Part shown: positions 36,461 through 46,394 of the stretch, piece by piece
How the letters are laid out: every line of letters starts with the position of its first letter
How positions within the stretch are numbered: position 1 is the first letter of the stretch
Origin: Lasioglossum baleicum
Lineage: Eukaryota; Arthropoda; Insecta; Hymenoptera; Halictidae
DNA: 64,000 nt
Assembly (NCBI RefSeq): GCF_051020765.1
Contig: NC_134948.1
Span: 6,564,501 to 6,628,500, forward strand
Direction of reading: 5' to 3'
Notes under the pieces: generated by a model
Seen by the model: only the letters and a program-made list of their open reading frames with translations
The model's database searches: none
What the model was told of the DNA's origin: nothing
Translations under genes and position numbers: made by a program

Positions 36461-38403
36461 AGGGGGGATTTCCAAATATCTAAATTTCCACAATATTTTT
36501 ACTATAAAAATGAATTTTCTGTCGTTGAAAAATTAAACTTGAATGAACATAACCCAAAATCTCATTGAAGTACAAGGTCATCAAGATCTCGAGAACATCC
36601 GGCCACGGATGTTGAATAATTTAACACGATTCTCCTATCTGCCTCGAAAAAAGGGGTCCCGGTAATCAAATTGGCCCCCAGGGGCCACCGGGTGGAAAGT
36701 AAGGAGCACCGGTAAGTAAAGCTACCATAACTGCTTTAACTACCGTGTCACCCTATATCTCCTTTAATTACACAGTTCTGACCCTTCGCCAACGATCCCT
36801 TCGCGAAGTTCGCCCTTCTGAACTTGAAGTGGCAGGCTCGTGTTGCCGAGCAGCTTTGCCCCACGGAGCTCTGTGTGCGCGCTCTTACGTTTGCCCTCGC
36901 GAAATAATCCTTCGAAGATTAGTTTCGTCCCCCACAGAGTCAAGATCCCTGGAAATTTTGCTTACCGTGCATAATCGCGGGATGTTGGCCCTGGGAGCGC
37001 GGAGGTTGCCCCTGGGGGCCAAGAGTTCGCTGTTAATGATGTTCGAGTGCGTGGAGCTTCTCTGTAGGTTCGGCGAAATGTAGGATATGTAGAATGGTAT
37101 TTATTTTGATCTATTTTTGGGATTGATGCTCACGAGTTTGCGGAGCCAAGGAAGTGCCCCTTGGGGCATTTTTGCTACCAGGAGCTCATTAATAATTTTA
37201 TATATTTTAACTTATTGTTAGATTATTATTTAATTAAAAATACTTGATTTTAGACTGGATATAATCTTGAACTTATTGTTAGATAATAGTTTTACTGTGA
37301 TATTAAATTTAGATTGACCATAACCTCTATACGGTAGCCTGATCTATACACACGTAATCCTAACCTCAATCTCAGCCTCTATGTGTAATCCTAGCTTCTA
37401 TATCTAATCCCGGACCCTACACTTAATCCTGGCTCCCCTATAATCCTAACCTCAACATAAACGCGACCATAACACAATTCTGTGGTTAATATGTACTCTT
37501 AAACTAGAACAATTCCAGACTGAATAAAATCCTATATTCACCACGATACCCTAAATTTATCATATCTTGTTATTTTAAATAAATAAATGGTAAACTGTTC
37601 AACTACGAGACGTTAAGGGGGGGAAGAGTAAATAATACTCGAGGAATAACGACGTAAAAGTGTTTCGCCTCTGTAAGAACGCTCTACATGAAGAAGCACG
37701 AGTTCCCTCTCCACAACAATGTCTGCACTCCCATAAGAGCATTCTGAGCTCTAAAGGAAGGCTCGAAGCATAGTCCATAAAAACCCGTACAAATTGAAAA
37801 CATCAGAAGAGAACAAGATTCGAAAGTGTGTTCAAAGGCTAAACGAGTTCGTGGAGGACAAAACGAAACAGAAATCGATTGCGCTAAACGCCATGTGCTC
37901 CTGTGGGACGTTACGGGGGGAAAGTTGCAGAAAGTCGGAGAGGCGCGCGGCTAGAACGATTCCTGGCGGCAAAAAGTGAAACAAAAAGCGATAAAACTGT
38001 TAAGCCGGTTGATTTTGTCCCGCGCGACGGTACGGGGGGGAGGGGGGCAAGGTGGCACGACGGTGTAGGAGGAAGAGAGTGGTATGTCCAAGCATCCATG
38101 AAATGGAAAACTAAGCCCGAGGTTGGCGAATCAGTGAAAATGAAGACGCGGTCAGAGCCGCGAGAGATATGGTCGCGCTCTCGGGTCTGAAAGGAAGAAG
38201 GAAAGGGTGAATATCCCGAATGCAGAGTGGGTTGGCGAGCCAGCTCGGCGTAGTCGCGCACCTAATTGCCAGTGCGCGCCTCGAGACACCGTAGATCGCA
38301 CGAGCGATTTCCAATTAGCGATGTGACTGATATACCCGGGTTCAAGGAAACGGGAAAGGGGTCGCGCCTGTTCCCCTCTAGCACCTTCCTCTTCCTCTCT
38401 ACT

Positions 38404-38436
<33 letters not shown>

Positions 38437-39498
38437 GTTTCCAGCAGAGGCTCGTGTCTCCCGCGAGCGCAGGTGGCGCGACGTCTGTCAAGAACAAGAG
38501 CGACTGAGAAATATCCGCTCGGGGGATAGATACTGATTAATTGCGGCGACTACCTATATGTCCGACCTTCATTATTAACCGACGGGGGCGTTGAAGAGCG
38601 ACGCTAATTTCCCGAGCACCACGGGAATGAGCACGATAAGCTTCCAGGATGAAAAATTTAGAAGCCGATGGTGCACGAATACGGTAAAGGGTTTTGGGTG
38701 AAAGACGTCCTTTCAGGTCGAAAAATTAGGAAGTGGATAGTGTGAATGTGCCGAAACCCCCCGTGTTAGCGTGCAGAGTGCTCTTATGGGGGCGAAGAGT
38801 ATTTTTGTGTGGAGAATAGGTTTTTTTCTGCCGCGAAACTCTTCCTCTCAGTACTTTCTTGCAATTTCTACACCTTCTCCCCTTAGCGTTTCGCGAGGTC
38901 AAATGACGTAGCTTTAGATCTCTTTGGAGTCCCATTTAGGGTACAGTGCGCTGTTACGGGGTTAGAGAGTAGATTTGTCTAGCAGAAACCTAAATTTGTC
39001 TATGTTGGAGAATATTTGTCCAATCAACGAAACGATCGTCATCGACGATAGTAAATTGACAGGGATTTCTGACAGTGTCCCAGGGTCGTGCGATGAATTA
39101 ACGATAATTAATATCGCGGGTGACGGGACGGGGACGCGTGGCGACTGCCAGATATTGACAGGCCGGGATAATGAGGAACTATAGACGCCAGAAGTCGGCC
39201 GTAATTGCGCGAAAGCGTGTTTCTCCTTTTCTTTCCCGGCGAATTGGCGAAGTTAATTCCTCGTTATTTCGCTACCTCTGGCGACGATTAACGAGGACGC
39301 CCGGTTATCCCTTCGCGCACGAGAATCGCTCCGGGCCGATGATTAGTTCGAGAATATCTCCTGGACCCGCTGATGGATTAATTTCGAAACGTATATCTGA
39401 CTGGTCTGCAGATAAAAGTTCCCCTTTGTCGCGTCCCTTGACGAGCTTCTCGAAAAATCTGTTAATCACTGTCCCCTCTTCCGAAGAAGACACACCAA
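36461..39498. other. Unique intronic block, G-rich motifs and CT microsatellite
   Basis: GTTAAGGGGGGG, GTTACGGGGGG and related runs recur at 37.61, 37.91, 38.03, 38.78 and 38.95 kb. The pair at 38.76 and 38.94 kb shows extended similarity (GTGCTCTTATGGGGGCGAAG against GCGCTGTTACGGGGTTAGAG). A CT run lies at 38410-38436. A degenerate CCTAACCTC and TAATCC series lies at 37.33-37.46 kb. No gene is recognised. Confidence 0.4.
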
Positions 39499-39573
39499 GT
39501 CATAATAGCTGTCCGCTCGCTCGCTATGCTGCAAGCCTGAAATAATAGGAGCGGGGTGGACATCTATTATGAC
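39499..39573. repeat. 75 bp hairpin family, copy 3
   Basis: GTCATAATAGCTGTCCGC faces GTGGACATCTATTATGAC. The right flank (CGAGTTCAAAGAGCTGTAAC) is shared with the copy at 41434. The copy lies 115 bp before the large hairpin at 39688. Confidence 0.7.
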
Positions 39574-39687
39574 TCGAGCGTTCTTCGAGTTCAAAGAGCT
39601 GTAACTTTTGTGAAAATTAACTTTTCCCGGATAGGTTTGGCCTAGGACATGATACTGATCTTTTAAGAAAGAATAATTTTATATATA

Positions 39688-40251
39688 CAGTCACTGACAA
39701 TTTAAAGTGGACACCCTTAAAAGTCGCATAACTTTTTAGAAATTGGACCAAAGGACTTGAATCTTTTTAAGATGTTAGACCGGCCAGTTCGCTAGAGAAT
39801 AAGTAAACAAAAATTTAATACGATTGCAATTGATAGGAATTATACAAAATTTTTTAAAAATGATGTTTTGTCAACTTTTTTATCTGGGCCTGTAACGATA
39901 ATTTAAAAAAAATGCGTTTTATAGATTTCGGTAACTTATATGCATACTGAAAATTTCATCGAAATCGGTCGACATTGCAATGAGCTACATACATACGTTT
40001 AAAGAAGTTACCGAAATCTATAAAACGCATTTTTTAAATTATCGTTACAGGCCCAGGTAAAAAAGTTGACAAAACATCATTTTCAAAAATTTTGTATAAT
40101 TCCTACCAATTGCAATCGTATTAAATTTTTGTTTACTTATTCTCTAGCGAACTAGCCGGTCTAACATCTTACAAAAATTCAAGTCCTTTGGTCCAATTTC
40201 TAAAAAGTTATGCGATTTTTAAGGGTGTCCACTTTAAATTGTCAGTGACTG
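39688..40251. mobile_element. 564 bp full-length hairpin element (Tc1-like ends), next to the rhomboid exon
   Basis: CAGTCACTGACAATTTAAAG begins the left arm and the inverse, CTTTAAATTGTCAGTGACTG, ends the right arm; TA lies on both sides. The arms are about 250 bp (39688-39937) and 237 bp (40015-40251) with only scattered mismatches and a loop of about 77 bp. There is no transposase frame. TA duplication with CAGT ends fits the Tc1/mariner superfamily. The element ends 76 bp before the rhomboid exon, so it occupies the region where a branch point and polypyrimidine tract are expected to begin. Confidence 0.85.
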
Positions 40252-40327
40252 TATATAAAAAAAAATTGGGGAATTTTGCTGAATTCATCAAAGGAAGATA
40301 TTTAACAAATTTATGGTTTTTTTGCAG

Positions 40328-40445
40328 GATGGTCCGCATGATCGGCGACGAGTTCCTGACAGAGGAGAGGGACCGGAAGTACTATGCCGATCACTACACT
40401 TGTTGCCCGCCGCCCCTCTTCATCATCCTCATCACCCTCGTGGAG
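40328..40445 (+). CDS. Rhomboid-family intramembrane protease, internal exon (partial CDS)
   Basis: The exon follows TTTGCAG and ends GAG|GTCAGT. Read with one leading base, it encodes MVRMIGDEFLTEERDRKYYA followed by DHYTCCPPPLFIILITLVE. The charged segment, the YTCCPPP motif and then a hydrophobic run form the juxtamembrane part and start of the first transmembrane helix of animal rhomboids (Drosophila rho, stet and rho-4; vertebrate RHBDL). Known members are serine proteases that cleave single-pass membrane substrates such as EGF-receptor ligands within the membrane of the secretory pathway. The GxSG serine and the histidine lie in later exons and are not in this segment. I looked for them to 64 kb without success, so activity cannot be judged. 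The 5' phase (one base) matches the donor at 5009; the 3' end is phase 0. The exact paralogue is not settled. Translation could also start at the ATG at 40329 if another promoter is used. Confidence 0.85.
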
Positions 40446-41433
40446 GTCAGTGGAAAAAAACTATGTTCGCCTTTTGCAACGCGGTCGTAAAGGCCCGCAT
40501 ATAATTCGTAATTTACGAGCTTTGATCCCGCGCCGCACGATCAATTTTTCATGGATCCGCACGTACACACATGCGAGGAGCACGCGTGTTCTCGGCCAGG
40601 GCCGCGAAAATGGGGGCGACCCGGGGGGGACCCGGGTTATTTATTAAAAATCCCTTTGACACGACCCGGTTCGAATACCGGCCCGTGTTGCTCCTCTACC
40701 TTGTTGTGGCCACGCGTTCCCCTTTTTTTGGCGAACGTTTTCAAACGTTTTTCACCGAATGCGTAAAATCGTAGAGCAATCTATTCGATTTTTTCATACG
40801 AATTTTTCGTGGACATTATTTTCGTGTTTTAGACATTTCAGAACGGTAGAAGTGAATGAATATTTCGTTTATCTAGCCGGACGAAATCGATAATTTATTT
40901 CCACTAAAGAATTAAAGGCACACCAGTACTTCGATTTTTATTGAATAACATTGAGAGAATTCTACCTTTTTAAAGAAACATTGTCTTATCAGTCTCCAAG
41001 TAGACTGAAAATCGTATAAAATGCACCGGGTCCAGGAATCTTGAACTGTTTATAGAGTGCACAGAATGTTTTCTCGTTTGGCGTGTTTTCGTTCGCATTC
41101 CCGATGCAGTATAAACGGAGAACGTCGTTTCTGTATCGCCTGTGTTGTTAGGAAAAACGTTCCTCTATTATGGACGACTAAAACAACATCTGCGAATGTG
41201 ATTGCAGTCGCAATGTTTGCAAAAATCAATTTTACACTCGCGCCATTTTTAATATTCGCGTTTGAACTGGAGGAGTTATTAATTGCTAAAAAATATATGT
41301 AACAATCAAGTCCTTCTGGTCTCACGTATTCAGCAGAATTTTTAAGAAAATACTAAATTAAAGATACACCATTTTATACATATGTCGTTGAACATCCCTT
41401 ATTTCTTAACCCCATTCAAAGGTAGACATCGTA
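40446..41433 (+). other. Start of the following intron
   Basis: It begins GTCAGT. The first 300 bases are CpG-rich, then AT-rich. Overlapping open frames at 40384-40774 reflect composition. CCCGGTTCGAATACCGG near 40670 resembles a tRNA T-arm, but no tRNA fold surrounds it. Confidence 0.5.
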
Positions 41434-41510
41434 GTCATAATAGCTGTCCATACGATTTCTATTCTACCGCTTGTAATATGTATACGGATAGGGTGGACAT
41501 CTATTATGAC
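41434..41510. repeat. 75 bp hairpin family, copy 4
   Basis: GTCATAATAGCTGTCCAT faces GTGGACATCTATTATGAC. The left flank AAAGGTAGACATCGTA matches copy 1 and the right flank GAGTTCAAAGACCTGTAACT matches copy 3, so this copy carries the most complete form of the larger dispersed repeat. Confidence 0.7.
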
Positions 41511-44178
41511 TATGATCGTCCATCGAGTTCAAAGACCTGTAACTTTCTTAAAAATTAATTTTTCCTGTAAAATCAGCGCATAAGAGTAGAATAAGATGTA
41601 CACAGAGTTGGGCAAAAAATTCGATTCAAATATGTACATATTGTTTTTTCAAAGAATTTTTTGTATGTCTAAAAAATTCCTTATTTTTTGGGGACCAGTT
41701 AGAACCATTCTGCACCTTTCTCTAAACGTAACGACACGTTCGTCGCAAAGACGGACGCCTAATTTCGCACGTCCACAGCCCAAAATTGCAAAGTCGTCCA
41801 CTTTGCAGTCCTTTTGAAGGCGAGAGCTATCCAGCTTTTTGTTTTCCACCCCCTCGTTGTCGCCCGTTTAACCGCGTTATTAAATTTCCGCGTGTGAATT
41901 TGTTTTCACTCGGTCGCGCGCACTGGAATCCGTTGTGTAAAGTGTGCCCGTTAATTCTCGTTTACATTGTGCGGGCCCTGGGCTCTAGAAAGTCCCGCAA
42001 ACGGGCGACTTTATGGGGAAAAGTGTAAAATACCGCGGAACTTTCTGTAAAATTGGAGTAACACGCATTACGGTACACAGCATGGTATCCGACTTCATCT
42101 TAAATTATCCCGCCTACTACCACCACCGTATGGAATTGTTGCGATTTACCTGGCCAACAAACCCCCATAATTATACGTTCCATTCAATTCCATCCTTCCT
42201 CCTCTTTTTTTTGTTCTTTATTTGAGTCACTATTTATTTTTTCTTCAATCATTATATTCTAAACCAATTTGATAGTATACTTTGAAAGTTTTCTTTCTTG
42301 TTCGCTCTTACCCATCACTACCTCGCTCGTCTCATTTAAAAACTGAAAACCTCTTTCACTCGTCAGTCTAAAATATTGTGCTTCACCATATCACAACTCT
42401 TTTTTTCTTGTTCATTCGTACCCATCATTACCTCGTTCTTAAAAATTAAAAATTTCTCTCGTACGCGAAACTAAAACATTATACGTTCCTTTAACATTGA
42501 AACATTAATTTCCAGTAGTGCACAATCATTATGAAAATCTACAATACTGTAGAATTTTTTTTTCTGTTCATCTATGTAGGAAATGCAAAGGTAGCGCGAT
42601 TACGGAATAACATTTGCGTGATTAACAAATATAAAGGAGCGAATGATTAATTCAGATTGTGCTTGCGGTACGCGTTCCGTAGTAAAAGGTTACATCAACG
42701 TGATTAAAAACGGAAAAGCAAGTACTGGTTAATCGGGCCTGTCTTTCGTCTTAATACTCGCAGCGCGTCGTCAAAGAGGTTAACGATGATGGCGGCGTGC
42801 TGGCCACAATGTACCGCTTGTCAACCGACTTTCCTCATTATTTTCCCGACTTTCGTGAAAGCCGCCGCCTAATGTAATTATCCTTTGCGACCAGAGTGGC
42901 CTGTTCCACGGAAAAGCCCACGTGTGTCGGCAGTGTGTCCCTTTGATCTCGGCCGCGTAGGTGTCGGCCATGATTAATCAATTTTTAACGAATCCAATTC
43001 GACCCCCGAAGAATTTTCATCGTTAAAAAATTCTTCCCGCCCGACTCTGTCATTCTATCACCGTCGTTTTCCACTGAAAATAATTCATTAATTTCTATCG
43101 ACCCCTTGCCGTATTTTAACAAAGTCTAACAAACATGAATGTTCTGCGTTTCATTCTAGATGAAATAAAATTTGATTCGTTTGTAATTATTAAATTTTCT
43201 ATAAAATTAATTTTTTTTATATAACAAATTTTCTTTTCCCTTCTACGACATTTTTGGAGATGAAGACGTTTTTTAATCACTGTAATACGTACAAGCGATT
43301 TCTTTGCATTTCTAAATTAATTGAAAAATCGAAAACCGAAAGGGCTCAAAATTTTTTGATCAATCTATAACAACAATATATTGAAGAACAAAAATTCGGT
43401 AAATTTTCTTTCAACATTTCAGTAAATGATTGCGATCATTTCTCGAATATATCTTCACTTTTCCACATTTCTCTGGATTTAAATGTTCAATGATTTTGGT
43501 AATTCCTTCGGGGTTGCAGAATTTCCCGGGAAATTCGCACGTGCAGATTTCGATATGGAAGCCGGAGTTAAGATCAAAGAATTTAACGAGCACGCTCGCG
43601 CAGTTTTTCCGCGCGTAGAGAAGCGAGGAATGTGTCGCGCGAGGGGAATCGTTTCCTGCGTAGGCCGCGGAACACCTGTAAAATCCGCGCGGATTCGCCT
43701 AAGTTGGCCGTGATATTTCAATTACCGGCTGTTAGGGTACTCGTCTGGATCGGTGGCCGCACGTGTCGCTTCCGGGATTACAGTCTACAACCGCGGGATG
43801 TACCTGGAGATTTAATTAACGAGCCAGCTCGATCGGAAAGCGTCGCGTGTACACGTGTAACTGCGCCGCACCTGAGACCAGCAGCCGTGTTTCGACGCCT
43901 ATTTAAGAAATTCTGCCAGCCCCGAAGCTCTCGGGACGCTTAGGCTAAAACCTGTTCCACGGAGACTCGATTTAAAAAAACAGTATAGTGCGCCATTTTA
44001 TGCTAAACGTGTCTGCAAGCCGCTGTTTTAAACCGACTTCGATTTTTGCGGGGAAGTTGGAGAATTTCTTGTACCGCCCCTGGAGGACGATGTATTTTCA
44101 GTGGAATTTTTTTTTATAAAAATTGTTAAGATCCTATACATCAGGGGTGACCAAATTCTTCTCCACCAGAAGTTTTCG
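41511..44178. other. Unique sequence, no gene seen
   Basis: There are CpG-rich patches at 41.7-42.1, 42.6-43.0 and 43.5-43.97 kb, separated by AT-rich sequence. The 76-codon ATG-initiated frame at 43483-43713 looks moderately protein-like but has no known motif or splice support. Confidence 0.35.
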
Positions 44179-44312
44179 TTCCGTGAAAAATGATTTTAAA
44201 AAAAGATCGAATGGTGCGGCCAATATCGAATTTTGTGCGAGTGTTTAGAGCAGTTTTAATGATCTGTAAAAAAGATTTTCAACTCGATTCAATCATGTAT
44301 ACGGGTACCAAT
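44179..44312 (+). repeat. Old dispersed repeat, related to 50.43 kb
   Basis: TTCCGTGAAAAATGATTTT, a CGAATTTTGTG block, TTTTAATGATCTGTA and TTCAACTCGATTCAATCATG occur in the same order, with substitutions, at 50429-50570. It has no coding potential. Confidence 0.5.
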
Positions 44313-45214
44313 AATTTCTTTGTTGCTACGGTCCACATCATTTTTACCTTCCGATCAAAAATTATGCAAAGACTAACAAACTAAAATTATTCTGTGATTA
44401 ATAGAAGCTGGATTCCTTTTCATGCTCGCAAATTTTCAACATCGACGTGTGCGGTACGGCATTTTTCGGGTCCGTGAATTAATAAACGATAATGGCGGGT
44501 CGAATGGCCGGTTATTATTTCCTCGTTAGAAGTGAAACGTAACGCGACCGGTTCCTTGTCATTTGTTGCGGGACCCGGTAATAAGTATTAATTATTCACG
44601 CACGTTCGATGATACCTTGGGGAAAATTACAACGTACGTGGCCGGCTCGTTATGGCGTTGATAAATCTCCAGTATAACACGCGTTTTCCAAAGAATTAAT
44701 TCGCCCGGCGAACGACGTATTCGCCATTTTCCGATAATAGCACGCGCGCAAAATTTTTCCGCTTTTCAATCCCGGCTGTCGCGTTCCTTTCGAAATAAAT
44801 TAAAGAGGGCCGCTCGTGAAATTTTCATTCGCCAGCAGAAAATATTCCCCGTCGCTCCGACGGTTTGTTTAACCGGTTTAAATATTTGCAATTTTCCGAG
44901 TCGCGCATATACCGACTCCCGCTTGTTTGCTTACAATTAAACACACGGATTTGTAACTTGTCCCCCTTTTCTGCCTCGCCGCTCGAAAAACCGGCTCCAC
45001 TTCGAATCGCCGTTGCTGCAATTTAAAAAACAAATTCAGTCGGACAGTACACGCGTGTGTACTTAAACATCACTTATTTGTTGTTCTGATCATTTTTCTC
45101 CCTTCGTTTCCTCCCCCCCTGTATGGTGTAGCATCAATCCTATTATTGCAGATACACCCCCGATAATAATAAGTTAATTAAATCGAATTAAAGTGTCGAG
45201 TTTGAAATATTTTT
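44313..45214. other. Unique CpG-rich to mixed sequence
   Basis: The stretch at 44.45-45.0 kb is comparatively CpG-rich, with AT-rich words such as TTAATTA. No gene is seen; it could be regulatory. Confidence 0.35.
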
Positions 45215-45690
45215 GGTGAACCTGGTAGATGAACTCTTCAGGAACATCTCTGTGAAGTTTCAAATTGTTGGGTCGGCAAGAAAGTGATTTCGGTATTTTA
45301 ATGTGAAATGTAACCCAATTCGTTTTATTCAAGCAATGAACCTTTTGTTCGATGATCTTTTGGGAAAAAAGAATAAATAAGAAAATATCTTATTGATTCG
45401 AGCTCATCGTTTGAACAAAGTAATTCGGTTTTATTTCACCTTAAAACACCGAAATTGCTTTTTTGTCAACCCAATACAATATTTTTCAAATTATTGTTAA
45501 AATAGCGAATAAAATATTTGCCGTTCCTGCGAATTTGTTTCGACCTTCTGGCGCCCTTCGGGGGTTGTTGAAAAGTTGACTGAAAAGGTAAAAACAGGAT
45601 TTTTTACTGGATCTTGTAGATGAACCCTGCAGCATCTCTGTAAAATTTCCAGAACGTACGATATTTTCCAAATTATTGTTAAAAGTTCGA
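45215..45690 (+). repeat. Diverged outlying copies of the 198 bp repeat, split by a mariner-like MITE
   Basis: CTGGTAGATGAACTCTTCAGGAACATCTCTG before the insertion (given here as its two halves CTGGTAGATGAACTC and TTCAGGAACATCTCTG) and CAAATTATTGTTAAAATAGC after it match the unit of the array at 46.4-48.0 kb. A second diverged copy follows at about 45603-45690. The MITE at 45268-45474 sits inside the first. Confidence 0.6.
45268..45474. mobile_element. Mariner-like MITE, 207 bp
   Basis: TTGGGTCGGCAAGAAAGTGA begins the element and TTTTTTGTCAACCCAA ends it. The arms continue inward (TTTCGGTATTTTAATGTGAA against TTTCACCTTAAAACACCGAA). TTGGGTCGGC-type ends are typical of mariner elements. TA is present on the right but not clearly on the left, so one flank has changed. 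There is no transposase. Confidence 0.75.
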
Positions 45691-46394
45691 GCGACGTTTA
45701 TACCACAATCAAACCTATTTTCATGTTGTTAAAACGACGTGTACACGACAACATAGTGCATTCTTTCGCAAAGAGTCAAACGCGAGAAGTGCAGTGCCCC
45801 GGAATTGATTTCCCGTCAGAGCAATCGATCGCCAATAAAACCACATGCTTGCCTACAAGGAAATCGTGCAATTTCGAAAATCGTCCGGCACGACATGACA
45901 GTCTCTCCTCGACCGTGGTCTGTTTCGGACGTTCCCCTGGCATCGTTCGAAGTAACAGAAACGTCGATGCGAGAAAACCACCTTGTATACCGTCGGCAAA
46001 TATTCTTCAATAAAATTATATTTCCCGGTTTTCCCTCTGTGTTGTCACAACCCGCAATGCTCTCTCGCTTCTGTTATTTCTCGTTTCGTTCCCCGGTGCT
46101 CGGTTATTTCGTTTTGCCTCTTCCGCCCCTCTGCCCTCCCCCCTCCTCCTCGTTTTCATATTTCTGTGTCCTTGTATTGCTCCCCCATATCACTTATTTT
46201 TCATTCTAATAATTCTTCTCTAGTACTCCCTTCGTTCCCTCTTGTTCCGAGGTGCAGCGTCAACCCTTCTCCGTCCCCTACTCGCATTTATTATTGAGAG
46301 TACACCTCTGGGCAGTACTAAATTAATTAATTAATATTGTGCGAATATTGTTAGAGTCACCGGGGTATACGATCTTGAATTAATCTGGTAAATT
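45691..46394. other. Sequence between repeat copies
   Basis: Open frames of 64-134 codons overlap in all frames at 45.7-46.3 kb, with pyrimidine-rich composition at 46.02-46.27 kb. No recognised domain is present. Confidence 0.35.

Larger units (their letters stand above)
5010..40327 (+). other. Proposed ~35.3 kb first intron, packed with repeats
   Basis: It begins with GTAAAT at 5010 and ends with a T-rich tract and TTTGCAG at 40321-40327. A long first intron with internal tandem arrays and short mobile elements is plausible for an insect developmental or signalling gene. No further exon with a convincing protein match was seen inside, although a very short or poorly conserved exon would escape reading by eye. 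If the exon-1 assignment is wrong, the 3' end at 40327 is still well supported. Confidence 0.4.

Noticed and set aside
36110..36568. 152-codon plus-strand open frame
   Set aside because: It runs straight through a dispersed ~75 bp hairpin repeat and has no recognisable domain.
37330..37460. Series of CCTAACC and TAATCC words resembling insect telomere repeat (TTAGG)n
   Set aside because: Spacing and sequence are irregular and no run of consecutive CCTAA units is present.
40660..40700. tRNA T-arm-like CCCGGTTCGAATACCGG
   Set aside because: No acceptor, D-arm or anticodon stem can be formed from the preceding 60 bases.
43483..43713. 76-codon ATG-initiated plus-strand frame with fairly protein-like composition
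   Set aside because: No family resemblance, splice support or conserved context; an overlapping minus-strand frame is as long, so I do not call it a gene.
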